Source: Streptomyces formicae (lineage in GTDB: Bacteria; Actinomycetota; Actinomycetes; Streptomycetales; Streptomycetaceae). Taken from it: DNA of 64,000 nucleotides. The translations under genes and the position numbers were made by a program. The notes under the pieces were generated by a model. It ran no database searches. It had not been told where the DNA came from and saw nothing but the letters and a program-made list of their open reading frames with translations. Location of the stretch: assembly GCF_002556545.1 (NCBI RefSeq), contig NZ_CP022685.1, forward strand, positions 310,001 to 374,000. Direction: 5' to 3'. Positions 57,795-64,000 of this stretch are shown one piece after another. Each line of letters opens with the position of its first letter. Position 1 is the first letter of the stretch.

Positions 57795-58706
57795 CTACTT
57801 GCTGCCGATGAAGCTCCTGAAGTAGGCGAAGTAGCCGGGGTGGTAGTGGCGCAGTCGGTCGCGCACCTCGACATGGAGGTCCGGCAGCCGCTCGATGGGA
57901 AGGTTGGGCATCAGATGGTGCTCGACGTGGAAGTTGTTGCCGTTGGTGTACCAGGTCAGCAGCCAATTGGACTTGATCGTCCGGGTGTTGGCGAACGGCG
58001 AGCGGTCGAGCGTCTCGCAGCGGAAGTGCTCCGGCAGCTCGATCAGGGCGTGCATCGGAGCCGCGACCACCACCATCGGCAGCACCCAGAGCCAGAGGAC
58101 CGCCGGGCTCGCGAACACCACCGAGAGCACGGCCGCGGCGACCAGGGCGGCCACGGCGAGCAGGTGCTCGACCCGGATGCGGCGGGTGTTGACGGCGCTC
58201 TCGCCGTCGAAGTTGCTGCCCCGCAGCGCCTTCCCGACGCCGACGCCGAACTGCCAGTAGTGGTAGGCCATGGTGAAGCGGGCGAACCAGGTCAGCGCGG
58301 TGCCGATCCGGCTGCCGCCATCCCCCGCGCCGTACTGGTCCCCGTAGTCGAAGAACTCCCGGTTCCCCGGGGTGCCGAGGTCGCGGTGGTGGCGCATGTG
58401 GGCCACGCGGTAGGCGGTGTACGAGATCAGCATCGGCAGACCGAGCAGCACGCCCACCACGCGGTTGGCGCGCCGGCCGCGGTAGGCGAGGCCGTGCAGG
58501 GTCTCGTGCTGGAGTTCCGCGGCGTGCGCGAACATGAGCCCGATCAGCAGGACTCCGCACAGCCGCAGTGACAGCTGCGACTGGAGTGCCAGCCAGCATC
58601 CCGCAGCCGTGATCAAGGCGCAGACCAGCACTTTAAGCGTGAATAATCGGCCGCGAATCTCGCCCCGAATTGCGTTTCGCACTTCACGGATGGCTACTGC
58701 ATCCAT
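57795..58706 (-). CDS. Membrane fatty acid desaturase family protein, with a TTA codon
   Basis: 303 residues from ATG 58706. Di-iron membrane desaturase/hydroxylase with the three histidine boxes: HETLHG (H-x3-H), HMRHHRD (H-x2-HH) and HVEHHLMP (H-x2-HH). About four hydrophobic segments lie between them. Substrates in such clusters include acyl chains or aminoacyl groups, often carrier-bound; the next genes include an acyltransferase, ligase and carrier protein. Leu21 is encoded by TTA (58646-58644), so translation of the first gene of the seven-gene operon should depend on bldA. Confidence 0.92.
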   Translation of the reverse strand: MDAVAIREVRNAIRGEIRGRLFTLKVLVCALITAAGCWLALQSQLSLRLCGVLLIGLMFAHAAELQHETLHGLAYRGRRANRVVGVLLGLPMLISYTAYRVAHMRHHRDLGTPGNREFFDYGDQYGAGDGGSRIGTALTWFARFTMAYHYWQFGVGVGKALRGSNFDGESAVNTRRIRVEHLLAVAALVAAAVLSVVFASPAVLWLWVLPMVVVAAPMHALIELPEHFRCETLDRSPFANTRTIKSNWLLTWYTNGNNFHVEHHLMPNLPIERLPDLHVEVRDRLRHYHPGYFAYFRSFIGSK

Positions 58707-59334
58707 CGACGTCCGGGCATCGCACCCCGCCGCTCCGTCCGCTGGGCGTCCCATTAATCCCCCTTATCGACCGACCGCTGTCGGGAGCAATGAAGTGCGG
58801 GGCTGCGGTGGACGACTGCAGCCGTCTGCATGGAAATCGCCACTGCCTCGAGGCAGGGTCCTGTGACGGAGATCTGCTTCATCTCTCCGGCGTTCCGAAT
58901 ACGCTCGAACCGTGTTGCGTCGGGAATCTCTACGGCCAGGACAGCTGTATCTCCGGTGCGCCAGCGGCGCACCCGCATGCCATCTTCATTGCGGTCGGCA
59001 CCCCCAGTCAAGGCCCCCTTTCCGAACTCCGGCATTCCGGTGGTTCGGCACGGGAGCAGGTCCCGAAGTCGGTGCAAAATGGGGCCGATCCGGTGTCTCG
59101 GGCAGGTTCCTGCGGCCCCCGGAAATCATCACTCAGGCATGTATAGTCTACGATTGCCCGAGCCGGATTCGTCACTCTCGGTATACCGAGCGGAATCGGA
59201 ACGCCCCCTGAGGGGCCGTCATACGGTTCCGTCTCTCCCCACGCAAAGCGCATCCGCGGACACCCGTCCCGCATCAAGGACGTCCCCCGTCGCACGACGG
59301 CGGAAGGGGACGTCAACAGCTTGCTGGAGGATTC
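58707..59334. other. Long divergent intergenic region between the desaturase operon and the methyltransferase gene
   Basis: About 630 bases with GC near 60%, clearly below the neighbours, and no ORF with the usual G/C third positions. Short frames exist (for example 58754-59077 on the minus strand) but their codon use matches random sequence. It must hold promoters for two divergent transcripts: ATTAAT near 58753 and TATAGT near 59142 are candidate -10-like boxes. A perfect 14-base palindrome at 59177-59190 is the clearest operator candidate. The region may be a regulatory hub, or a remnant of transferred DNA. Confidence 0.6.
59177..59190. promoter_or_regulatory. Perfect 14-bp palindrome CTCGGTATACCGAG
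   Basis: A perfect two-fold palindrome 145 bases upstream of the methyltransferase start, in the 630-base divergent region. Size and symmetry fit operators of dimeric regulators such as TetR, GntR or MarR types. No such regulator gene is visible in the window; it may lie beyond the right edge. Confidence 0.45.
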
Positions 59335-60357
59335 TTGGCTGCTGAACCATTGCGCGACGTCGGAGCGTTGTTGGACGTCTATCGGCAAGGGCTCGTCTTT
59401 CACAGCCTCTGCGCCGTGACCCGGCTGTCCATCCCCGACCGGATGGCCGACGGCAGACGCGACATCGCCGACCTCGCCGAAGAGACAGGAACGGACGAAG
59501 AGGCCCTGCGGCGGGTGCTCGTGCTCCTCGCGGGCAGCGGGATCGTCGACGTCGACGCGGACCGTGTCGGCGCCGCGCTCACCGAACAGGGCAAGGTGCT
59601 GTGCCGCCGTCACCCCATGTCACTGTGGGCGACGTTCGCCACCTTCGGCATCCCGGACGTCGGCAACGCGCTCACCGAGACCCTCAAGGACGGCGCGCCC
59701 GCCACCCAACACGCCCTGGGCATCGACTTCTGGGAGCACCTGGCGAAGCACCCCGACCAACAGCTGGTCTTCGGCGAGGCGATGGCGGAGCAGGCGCGGT
59801 TGCTGACGCTGCCGTGCGTGCCCCTCCTGGACTGGCCCGCCGACGGCACGGTCGCCGACATCGCCGGCGGCATCGGGGTGCTGCTCGCCGACATCCTGGA
59901 CGAGGCGCCGGACGCGCGGGGCATTCTCGTCGACCAGCCGGAGGTGCTCGGCCGCGCCCGCGCCTATCTGTCGGAGCAGGGCGTGGACGACCGGTGCACG
60001 GTGCGGACCGGCGATCTGTTCGTGCCACCGCCGCGCGCGGACGTCTATGTGCTCTCCCGGGTCCTGCACGACTGGGACGACGACAGCGTGGCCGCGATCC
60101 TCGATGCCGTGCGGCGCGGCGGTGACGACACGGCCGTGCTGCGGATCTTCGAGGACGTCCTGCCGGACGACGCCGTTCCGTCCGCTCTCCAGGGCTGGGC
60201 CGACGTCGCCATGCTCGCCCTCTACCACCGCGCGAAGGAACGGACGCTGCCGGAGTTCCGGCGGCTCCTGGAACGCGGCGGCTGGCGGCTGGAGCGCGTC
60301 GTGCAGGGGCCGCCCGGGATGTGCGTCATCGAAGCACGCCCGCTCGCCGCCCCCTGA
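59335..60357 (+). CDS. O-methyltransferase (acetylserotonin/plant-type, dimerising)
   Basis: 340 residues. I take TTG 59335 as start because GGAGG lies four bases upstream and no ATG or GTG occurs in the first 35 codons. An N-terminal winged-helix dimerisation domain (LVFHSLCAVTRLSIPDRMADGRRDIADLAEETG) precedes a Rossmann domain with SAM motif TVADIAGGIGVLLADIL (about 175) and catalytic VLSRVLHDWDDDSV, as in actinobacterial polyketide/peptide O-methyltransferases. It probably methylates a phenolic or hydroxy group, for instance on the product of the aromatic hydroxylase; this link is inferred from clustering. The next gene is an aminotransferase 80 bases away. Confidence 0.88.
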   Translation: MAAEPLRDVGALLDVYRQGLVFHSLCAVTRLSIPDRMADGRRDIADLAEETGTDEEALRRVLVLLAGSGIVDVDADRVGAALTEQGKVLCRRHPMSLWATFATFGIPDVGNALTETLKDGAPATQHALGIDFWEHLAKHPDQQLVFGEAMAEQARLLTLPCVPLLDWPADGTVADIAGGIGVLLADILDEAPDARGILVDQPEVLGRARAYLSEQGVDDRCTVRTGDLFVPPPRADVYVLSRVLHDWDDDSVAAILDAVRRGGDDTAVLRIFEDVLPDDAVPSALQGWADVAMLALYHRAKERTLPEFRRLLERGGWRLERVVQGPPGMCVIEARPLAAP

Positions 60358-60437
60358 GCGTGGTGAGGCGGAGAACCACCGTAGGGGAACCACGCAGGGG
60401 AACCACCGTCGGCGGACCGCAGACAAGGAGCCAGGCC

Positions 60438-61742
60438 GTGATCGATCGAGACACCTATCCGCTGTGGAACAGCCCGAGCATGAGCGCCTACCTCACCACC
60501 TTGTCCCACGAGAACATGCTGGTCGAGGGCCGCGGCGTGCGGGTGCGCGACGCCGCGGGGCGTTGGTTCCTGGACGCCCGCTCCGGGCTGTGGAACGTCA
60601 CTCTCGGATATGACCACCCGAAGGTGACCGAGGCCATCGAACGGCAGCTGCGCACCCTGCCGTTCGCCAACCTGGTCGGCTACGGACGGCCGGGGGCGAT
60701 CGCCGTGGAGGCCGCCGAGGCGCTGCTCCCCCACCTTCCCGTACACATGAACAAGATCCGTTACTGCAGCAACGGCTCGCAGGCGGTGGAGACCGCGGTA
60801 CTGCTCTCGCGCTTCCTGCACCACAGCGGCGGGGAGAAGGAACGGCTCGCGGTCTTCGGCATGTGGCACGGCTACCACGGCCTCGGCTCGGGTGCGGGCG
60901 CCGTGACCGGCATGTCGTACGTGCACGATCAGTCGGGGCCGCTGCTGCCGGAGGTCCACCACGTCTCCGGTCCCTTCGAGGGCGCGGCCGCCCCCGGCGC
61001 GGGGCTCGAACAGACCATCACCGCGTGCGGTCCCGAGCGGGTGGCCGCGGTGGTCCTCGAACTCGTCGTGGGCGAGGGCGGACACGTCCTCTCCGACGAC
61101 TATCTGCACTCGCTCGAACGGTTCTGCCGCGGCCACGGCATCCACCTGATCGTCGACGAGGTCAGCACGGGCATGGGCCGCACCGGCGCGTTCACCCGCA
61201 CCGAGCAGGTCGGCATCCGCCCCGACATCCTCACCCTGGGCAAGGGGCTGAGCGCCGGGTACGCGCCGTTGTCCGCCGTGGTGCTGTCCGACGAGGTCTC
61301 GGCGCGCCTCTTCGACCTCGACTTCGAGCAGAAGTTCCTGATCGGCTCGACCAACGACGGGCATCCCCTCGGACTCGCCGCGTCGATGGCCGTCATCGAC
61401 ACGCTCGCCGACGGCGGGGTGCTGGAGAACGTCGAGGCCATGGGCGCGCTGCTGCGGCAGGGCCTGGAGGAGGTGGCGGCGCGGCATCCGCAGGTGGCGG
61501 CGGTGCGCGGCGCCGGTCTGATGCAGGCCGTCGAGATGGTGGCGGCGTCACAGGACGGGGCGCTCACGGGCGGCGCGATGGCGGATCATCTGCGGCTGGC
61601 CCTGGAGGAGCGGGGCGTGCTCGTCTCCTCGCTCGCCATGGTCCCCGCCATCATGATCATTCCGCCGTTGGTCGTCACCGCGTCCGACGTCGAGGAGATC
61701 GTGACCACGCTGGACAAGGCACTCGCGGAGATCCGGTACTGA
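60438..61742 (+). CDS. Class III PLP-dependent aminotransferase
   Basis: 434 residues from GTG 60438, with AAGGAG nine bases upstream. Family blocks: FLDARSGLWNVTLGYDHPKV, RYCSNGSQAVETAVLLSRF, GMWHGYHGLGSGAGAVTG, LIVDEVSTGMGRTGAF and the Schiff-base Lys269 in LTLGKGLSAGYAPLS. Resembles omega-aminotransferases of the diaminobutyrate/ornithine type; the WHGYHG block suits beta- or omega-amino substrates. It is the second class III aminotransferase of the cluster and lacks the SRPBCC tail of the first, so the pathway may install two amines. A terminator follows. Confidence 0.92.
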   Translation: MIDRDTYPLWNSPSMSAYLTTLSHENMLVEGRGVRVRDAAGRWFLDARSGLWNVTLGYDHPKVTEAIERQLRTLPFANLVGYGRPGAIAVEAAEALLPHLPVHMNKIRYCSNGSQAVETAVLLSRFLHHSGGEKERLAVFGMWHGYHGLGSGAGAVTGMSYVHDQSGPLLPEVHHVSGPFEGAAAPGAGLEQTITACGPERVAAVVLELVVGEGGHVLSDDYLHSLERFCRGHGIHLIVDEVSTGMGRTGAFTRTEQVGIRPDILTLGKGLSAGYAPLSAVVLSDEVSARLFDLDFEQKFLIGSTNDGHPLGLAASMAVIDTLADGGVLENVEAMGALLRQGLEEVAARHPQVAAVRGAGLMQAVEMVAASQDGALTGGAMADHLRLALEERGVLVSSLAMVPAIMIIPPLVVTASDVEEIVTTLDKALAEIRY

Positions 61743-61765
61743 CCGGCCTCCGCTCAGCCGTACCG

Positions 61766-61809
61766 AAGCGGCCCGGGCCACCGCCTCTCGGCGGTGGCCC
61801 GGGCCGCTT
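61766..61809. terminator. Strong bidirectional terminator between aminotransferase and second NRPS
   Basis: Perfect 20-bp stem (61766-61785 with 61790-61809) with a TCTC loop, between the convergent stops at 61742 and 61821. The most stable hairpin I noticed in the window. Confidence 0.88.
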
Positions 61810-61820
61810 CACGCATACGG

Positions 61821-64000
61821 TCAGGCGTCCGGTCCAGCGGTGATGACCTGGGCCACCACGGCCAGCGCCGACGCGTGCGTCAACTCGTCGTGCGCGCAGT
61901 CGATGTCGTGGCGCGCCAGGCGGCCCCGTACGAAGGGGTCCCAGGACTCGGCGTGCGGAGTCGGCCCGGCGGCCCCGCCCCGCGTGGCCGTGAAGAGCAC
62001 CGCGTCCCCGTCGTAGGGCTCGGGGCGGTGGGCGCTCAGCAGGGCGCTGGTGTGCCGGTACGTCCGTACGAGCGCCGCGACCCTGCTCTCGTCGAACTCC
62101 GCCAGATCGGCCGGGTCCTCGGAGGAGTCACGCAGGGCCTCGGCGGTCCGCGCGATCGTCAGGGGCTCACCTGCGGTGTCCGGCACGGGGCAGTCGAAGC
62201 GGTCGAGGAGTGCGCGCAGCACCTCCTGTTCCGACATGCCGTCACCCGCCGCATCCGGTCCCGCCTGCGCCGGGTAGCCGTCCAGCAGGGCCAGCAACTC
62301 CACCTCCTCCCCCTGCTCCCGCAGCTTCACGGCCATCGCGTGGGCCGCGGGCGCGCCGAAGGACCACCCCAACAGGCGGTAGGGGCCAAAGGGTTGGACG
62401 GTGCGCACGGCATCCAGGTACTGGGCCGCGAGTTCGTCCAGGGTGGCGGGGAGGCCGTCCTCCTCGGTCAGGCTGCGCGCCTGGAGTCCGTACAGGGGGA
62501 TGTCGGCAGGAAGGTGGCCCGCGAGCCGCACGTACACCCAGCTCTGTCCGTCGGCGGGGTGGACACAGAACAGCGGGGTCTTCTTGCCCGTGCCCCGCAG
62601 GGGAACGAGCACGTCGTCGCGGTTGCGTACGACGCCGTCCCCCAGCTGCCGGGCGAGACCGGCCACCGTGGGGCTCGCGAACAGTTCGCCGACCGACAGT
62701 TCCCGGCCCAGCGTGGACCGGATCCTGCCGAGGAGGCGGGTCGCGGAGAGCGAATGCCCGCCCAGGTCGAAGAAGTTGTCGTCGATGTTGACCTGGGGCA
62801 CTTTGAGGATGCGGGCGAAGAGTCCCGCCAGGATCTCCTCGGCCGCGGTGCGCGGCACCTGGTTGCGGTCCGCCGCGGCCGCCGTGGGCGCGGGCAGCGC
62901 GTTGCGGTCCAGTTTGCCGCTGGCGGTCAGCGGCAGTTCGTCCAGGGACACCAGCTGGCTCGGTGTCAGATAGCCGGGCAGCCGGTCGCCGATCTCGGTG
63001 CGTACGGCCGCCGGGTCGAGGCGCCTGCCGGGCTCGGGCACGGCGTAGCCGATCAGCCGACGGTCGCCGGTCTCGTCCTCGATCACCGTCGCCGCGGCCC
63101 GCGCGACGCCCGGCACCTCGCGGATCGCCGCCTCGACCTCCCCGAGCTCGATGCGGTAGCCGCGCAGCGAGACCTGGTCGTCGTTGCGCCCGACGAAGAC
63201 GAGGTCGCCCTCGGGGGTCCAGCGGACCAGGTCGCCCGTGCGGTACATCCGGGAGCCCTCGGGCCCGTAGGGGTCGCGTACGAAGCGTTCCGCGGTCAGT
63301 TCGTCCCGGCCTCGGTAGCCCTGGGTCACCCCTGCCCCCGCCACGTACAGCTCCCCCACGGCCCCGACGGGGACCAGTTCGAGGTGCTCGTCGAGGGCGC
63401 GGACGCGGACGTTGCGCAGGGGCTTGCCGATCGGCGGGGCCTCGGCGTCGGCGGGCGAGAGCGGCAGGCTCATCGCGGTGGAGATGGTGGCCTCGGTGGG
63501 GCCGTAGCCGTTGATCAGCCGGCAGACCGGCGACCAGCGCCTGACGACGTCCGGTGACGACGCCTCGCCCACGATGGTGATGGTGACGCCCGGGGGCAGG
63601 TCGTCCGGCGACATCACCTCGAGCACCGAGGGGGCGAGGACCAGGTCGTTGATGCCCGCCTCGTCGATGATCCTCGCGAGGTCGGGTCCTGGCGCGAGAC
63701 GGTCGCTCGGGGCGATCACCAACGTCCCGCCGACCAGCACCGACTGGGTCATCTCCCCCACCGACGCGTCGAAGCTCGCGGAGGCGAACTGCAGGGTGCG
63801 GCCGCCGGGCCCGGAACCGAGCCGGTCCAGCATGGCTCCGGTGATGTTGACGACGCCCCGGTGCGGCACCACGACGCCCTTGGGGCGCCCGGTGGAGCCG
63901 GAGGTGTAGATCAGATACGCCGGGAGCCCCGGGTCGAAAGGACCGGTGCGCTCGTCGTCGGTGAGGTCGTCCCCGGGCAGTTCGGCGAGCGTCCGCCGCA
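61821..64000 (-). CDS. Nonribosomal peptide synthetase, C-terminal part (A-PCP-TE), cut by window edge
   Basis: About 726 C-terminal residues are visible. The adenylation domain is entered just before [21 protein letters not shown] and continues through [35 protein letters not shown] and the A10 Lys of ASGKLDRN. The PCP is [20 protein letters not shown] thioesterase follows, with [12 protein letters not shown] (Ser) and DCAHDELTH (His). By hand alignment the code is D-A-G-V-T-V-G-I-S-K, which I cannot assign. This is the second thioesterase-ending NRPS of the cluster; upstream modules lie beyond 64000. Two terminal thioesterases imply either two products or one hydrolytic/transfer step between assembly lines. 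Confidence 0.93.
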   Translation of the reverse strand, partial: RRTLAELPGDDLTDDERTGPFDPGLPAYLIYTSGSTGRPKGVVVPHRGVVNITGAMLDRLGSGPGGRTLQFASASFDASVGEMTQSVLVGGTLVIAPSDRLAPGPDLARIIDEAGINDLVLAPSVLEVMSPDDLPPGVTITIVGEASSPDVVRRWSPVCRLINGYGPTEATISTAMSLPLSPADAEAPPIGKPLRNVRVRALDEHLELVPVGAVGELYVAGAGVTQGYRGRDELTAERFVRDPYGPEGSRMYRTGDLVRWTPEGDLVFVGRNDDQVSLRGYRIELGEVEAAIREVPGVARAAATVIEDETGDRRLIGYAVPEPGRRLDPAAVRTEIGDRLPGYLTPSQLVSLDELPLTASGKLDRNALPAPTAAAADRNQVPRTAAEEILAGLFARILKVPQVNIDDNFFDLGGHSLSATRLLGRIRSTLGRELSVGELFASPTVAGLARQLGDGVVRNRDDVLVPLRGTGKKTPLFCVHPADGQSWVYVRLAGHLPADIPLYGLQARSLTEEDGLPATLDELAAQYLDAVRTVQPFGPYRLLGWSFGAPAAHAMAVKLREQGEEVELLALLDGYPAQAGPDAAGDGMSEQEVLRALLDRFDCPVPDTAGEPLTIARTAEALRDSSEDPADLAEFDESRVAALVRTYRHTSALLSAHRPEPYDGDAVLFTATRGGAAGPTPHAESWDPFVRGRLARHDIDCAHDELTHASALAVVAQVITAGPDA

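Noticed and set aside
58754..59077. Minus-strand ORF (107 codons) in the long intergenic region
   Set aside because: Third-position GC matches background rather than the 85-95% of real genes here; no motif. A foreign gene cannot be fully excluded.
61794..63557. 587-codon plus-strand frame opposite the second NRPS
   Set aside because: Antisense shadow of A-PCP-TE domains with all core motifs on the minus strand.
1..64000. tRNA genes, insertion sequences, integrase or phage genes
   Set aside because: Looked for cloverleaf-like CCA-proximal sequence, transposase motifs and attachment repeats; none seen.

Overview
The window looks like Streptomyces chromosome. It is about 70% GC with strong G/C third-position bias, and it carries GTG starts, GTGA and ATGA gene junctions, LAL/LuxR regulators, a chitin-active LPMO with a DasR-type site, two secondary-metabolite clusters and rare TTA (bldA-type) codons. 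I see no tRNA, rRNA, IS element, integrase or CRISPR array. All calls were read from the sequence by eye; no database search was run.

1-9.1 kb is nutrient uptake, resistance and regulation: a sugar ABC permease (cut by the left edge) with its lipoprotein, a CGNR zinc-finger regulator divergent from a GNAT and an MFS gene, an AadA-like nucleotidyltransferase, a secreted AA10 LPMO and a 987-aa LAL regulator. 9.3-12.7 kb holds two very short ORFs, a TPR protein and an alpha/beta hydrolase.

12.7-22.7 kb is a class I lanthipeptide cluster. A LuxR regulator is divergent from a split LanB (elimination-domain protein, then glutamylation-domain protein), followed by two twin precursor peptides, a tandem hairpin repeat, LanC and two fused TMD-NBD exporters. 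No leader protease and no YcaO gene are present.

22.9-43.1 kb is mixed chromosomal content: GDSL lipase, GH114-type lipoprotein, methyltransferase, an ascorbate-type PTS (fused IIA-IIB plus IIC), YceI, DUF3048, a 1025-aa NACHT NTPase (possible anti-phage NLR), NmrA/HxlR pair, MMPL transporter, epoxide hydrolase with a leader-like 5' region, arylamine N-acetyltransferase, VOC protein, an MFS protein lacking motif A, a BASS symporter and an EamA transporter.

43.2-64 kb is an NRPS-centred cluster running off the right edge. It has an MFS exporter and a C-A-PCP-TE module; a P450 fused to an FHA-like and a helix-turn-helix-like region; a pterin-dependent aromatic amino acid hydroxylase; a seven-gene, mostly translationally coupled operon (desaturase, FeeM-like acyltransferase, aminotransferase-SRPBCC fusion, AMP ligase, degenerate amidohydrolase, carrier protein, intact amidohydrolase); an O-methyltransferase; a second aminotransferase; and a second NRPS ending A-PCP-TE. 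Three of its transcription units carry one in-frame TTA codon each, and I found none elsewhere, which points to developmental control through bldA. The amidohydrolase/pseudo-amidohydrolase pair around a carrier protein, with the P450-FHA fusion, does not match a pathway I recognise and is the best candidate for an undescribed system.
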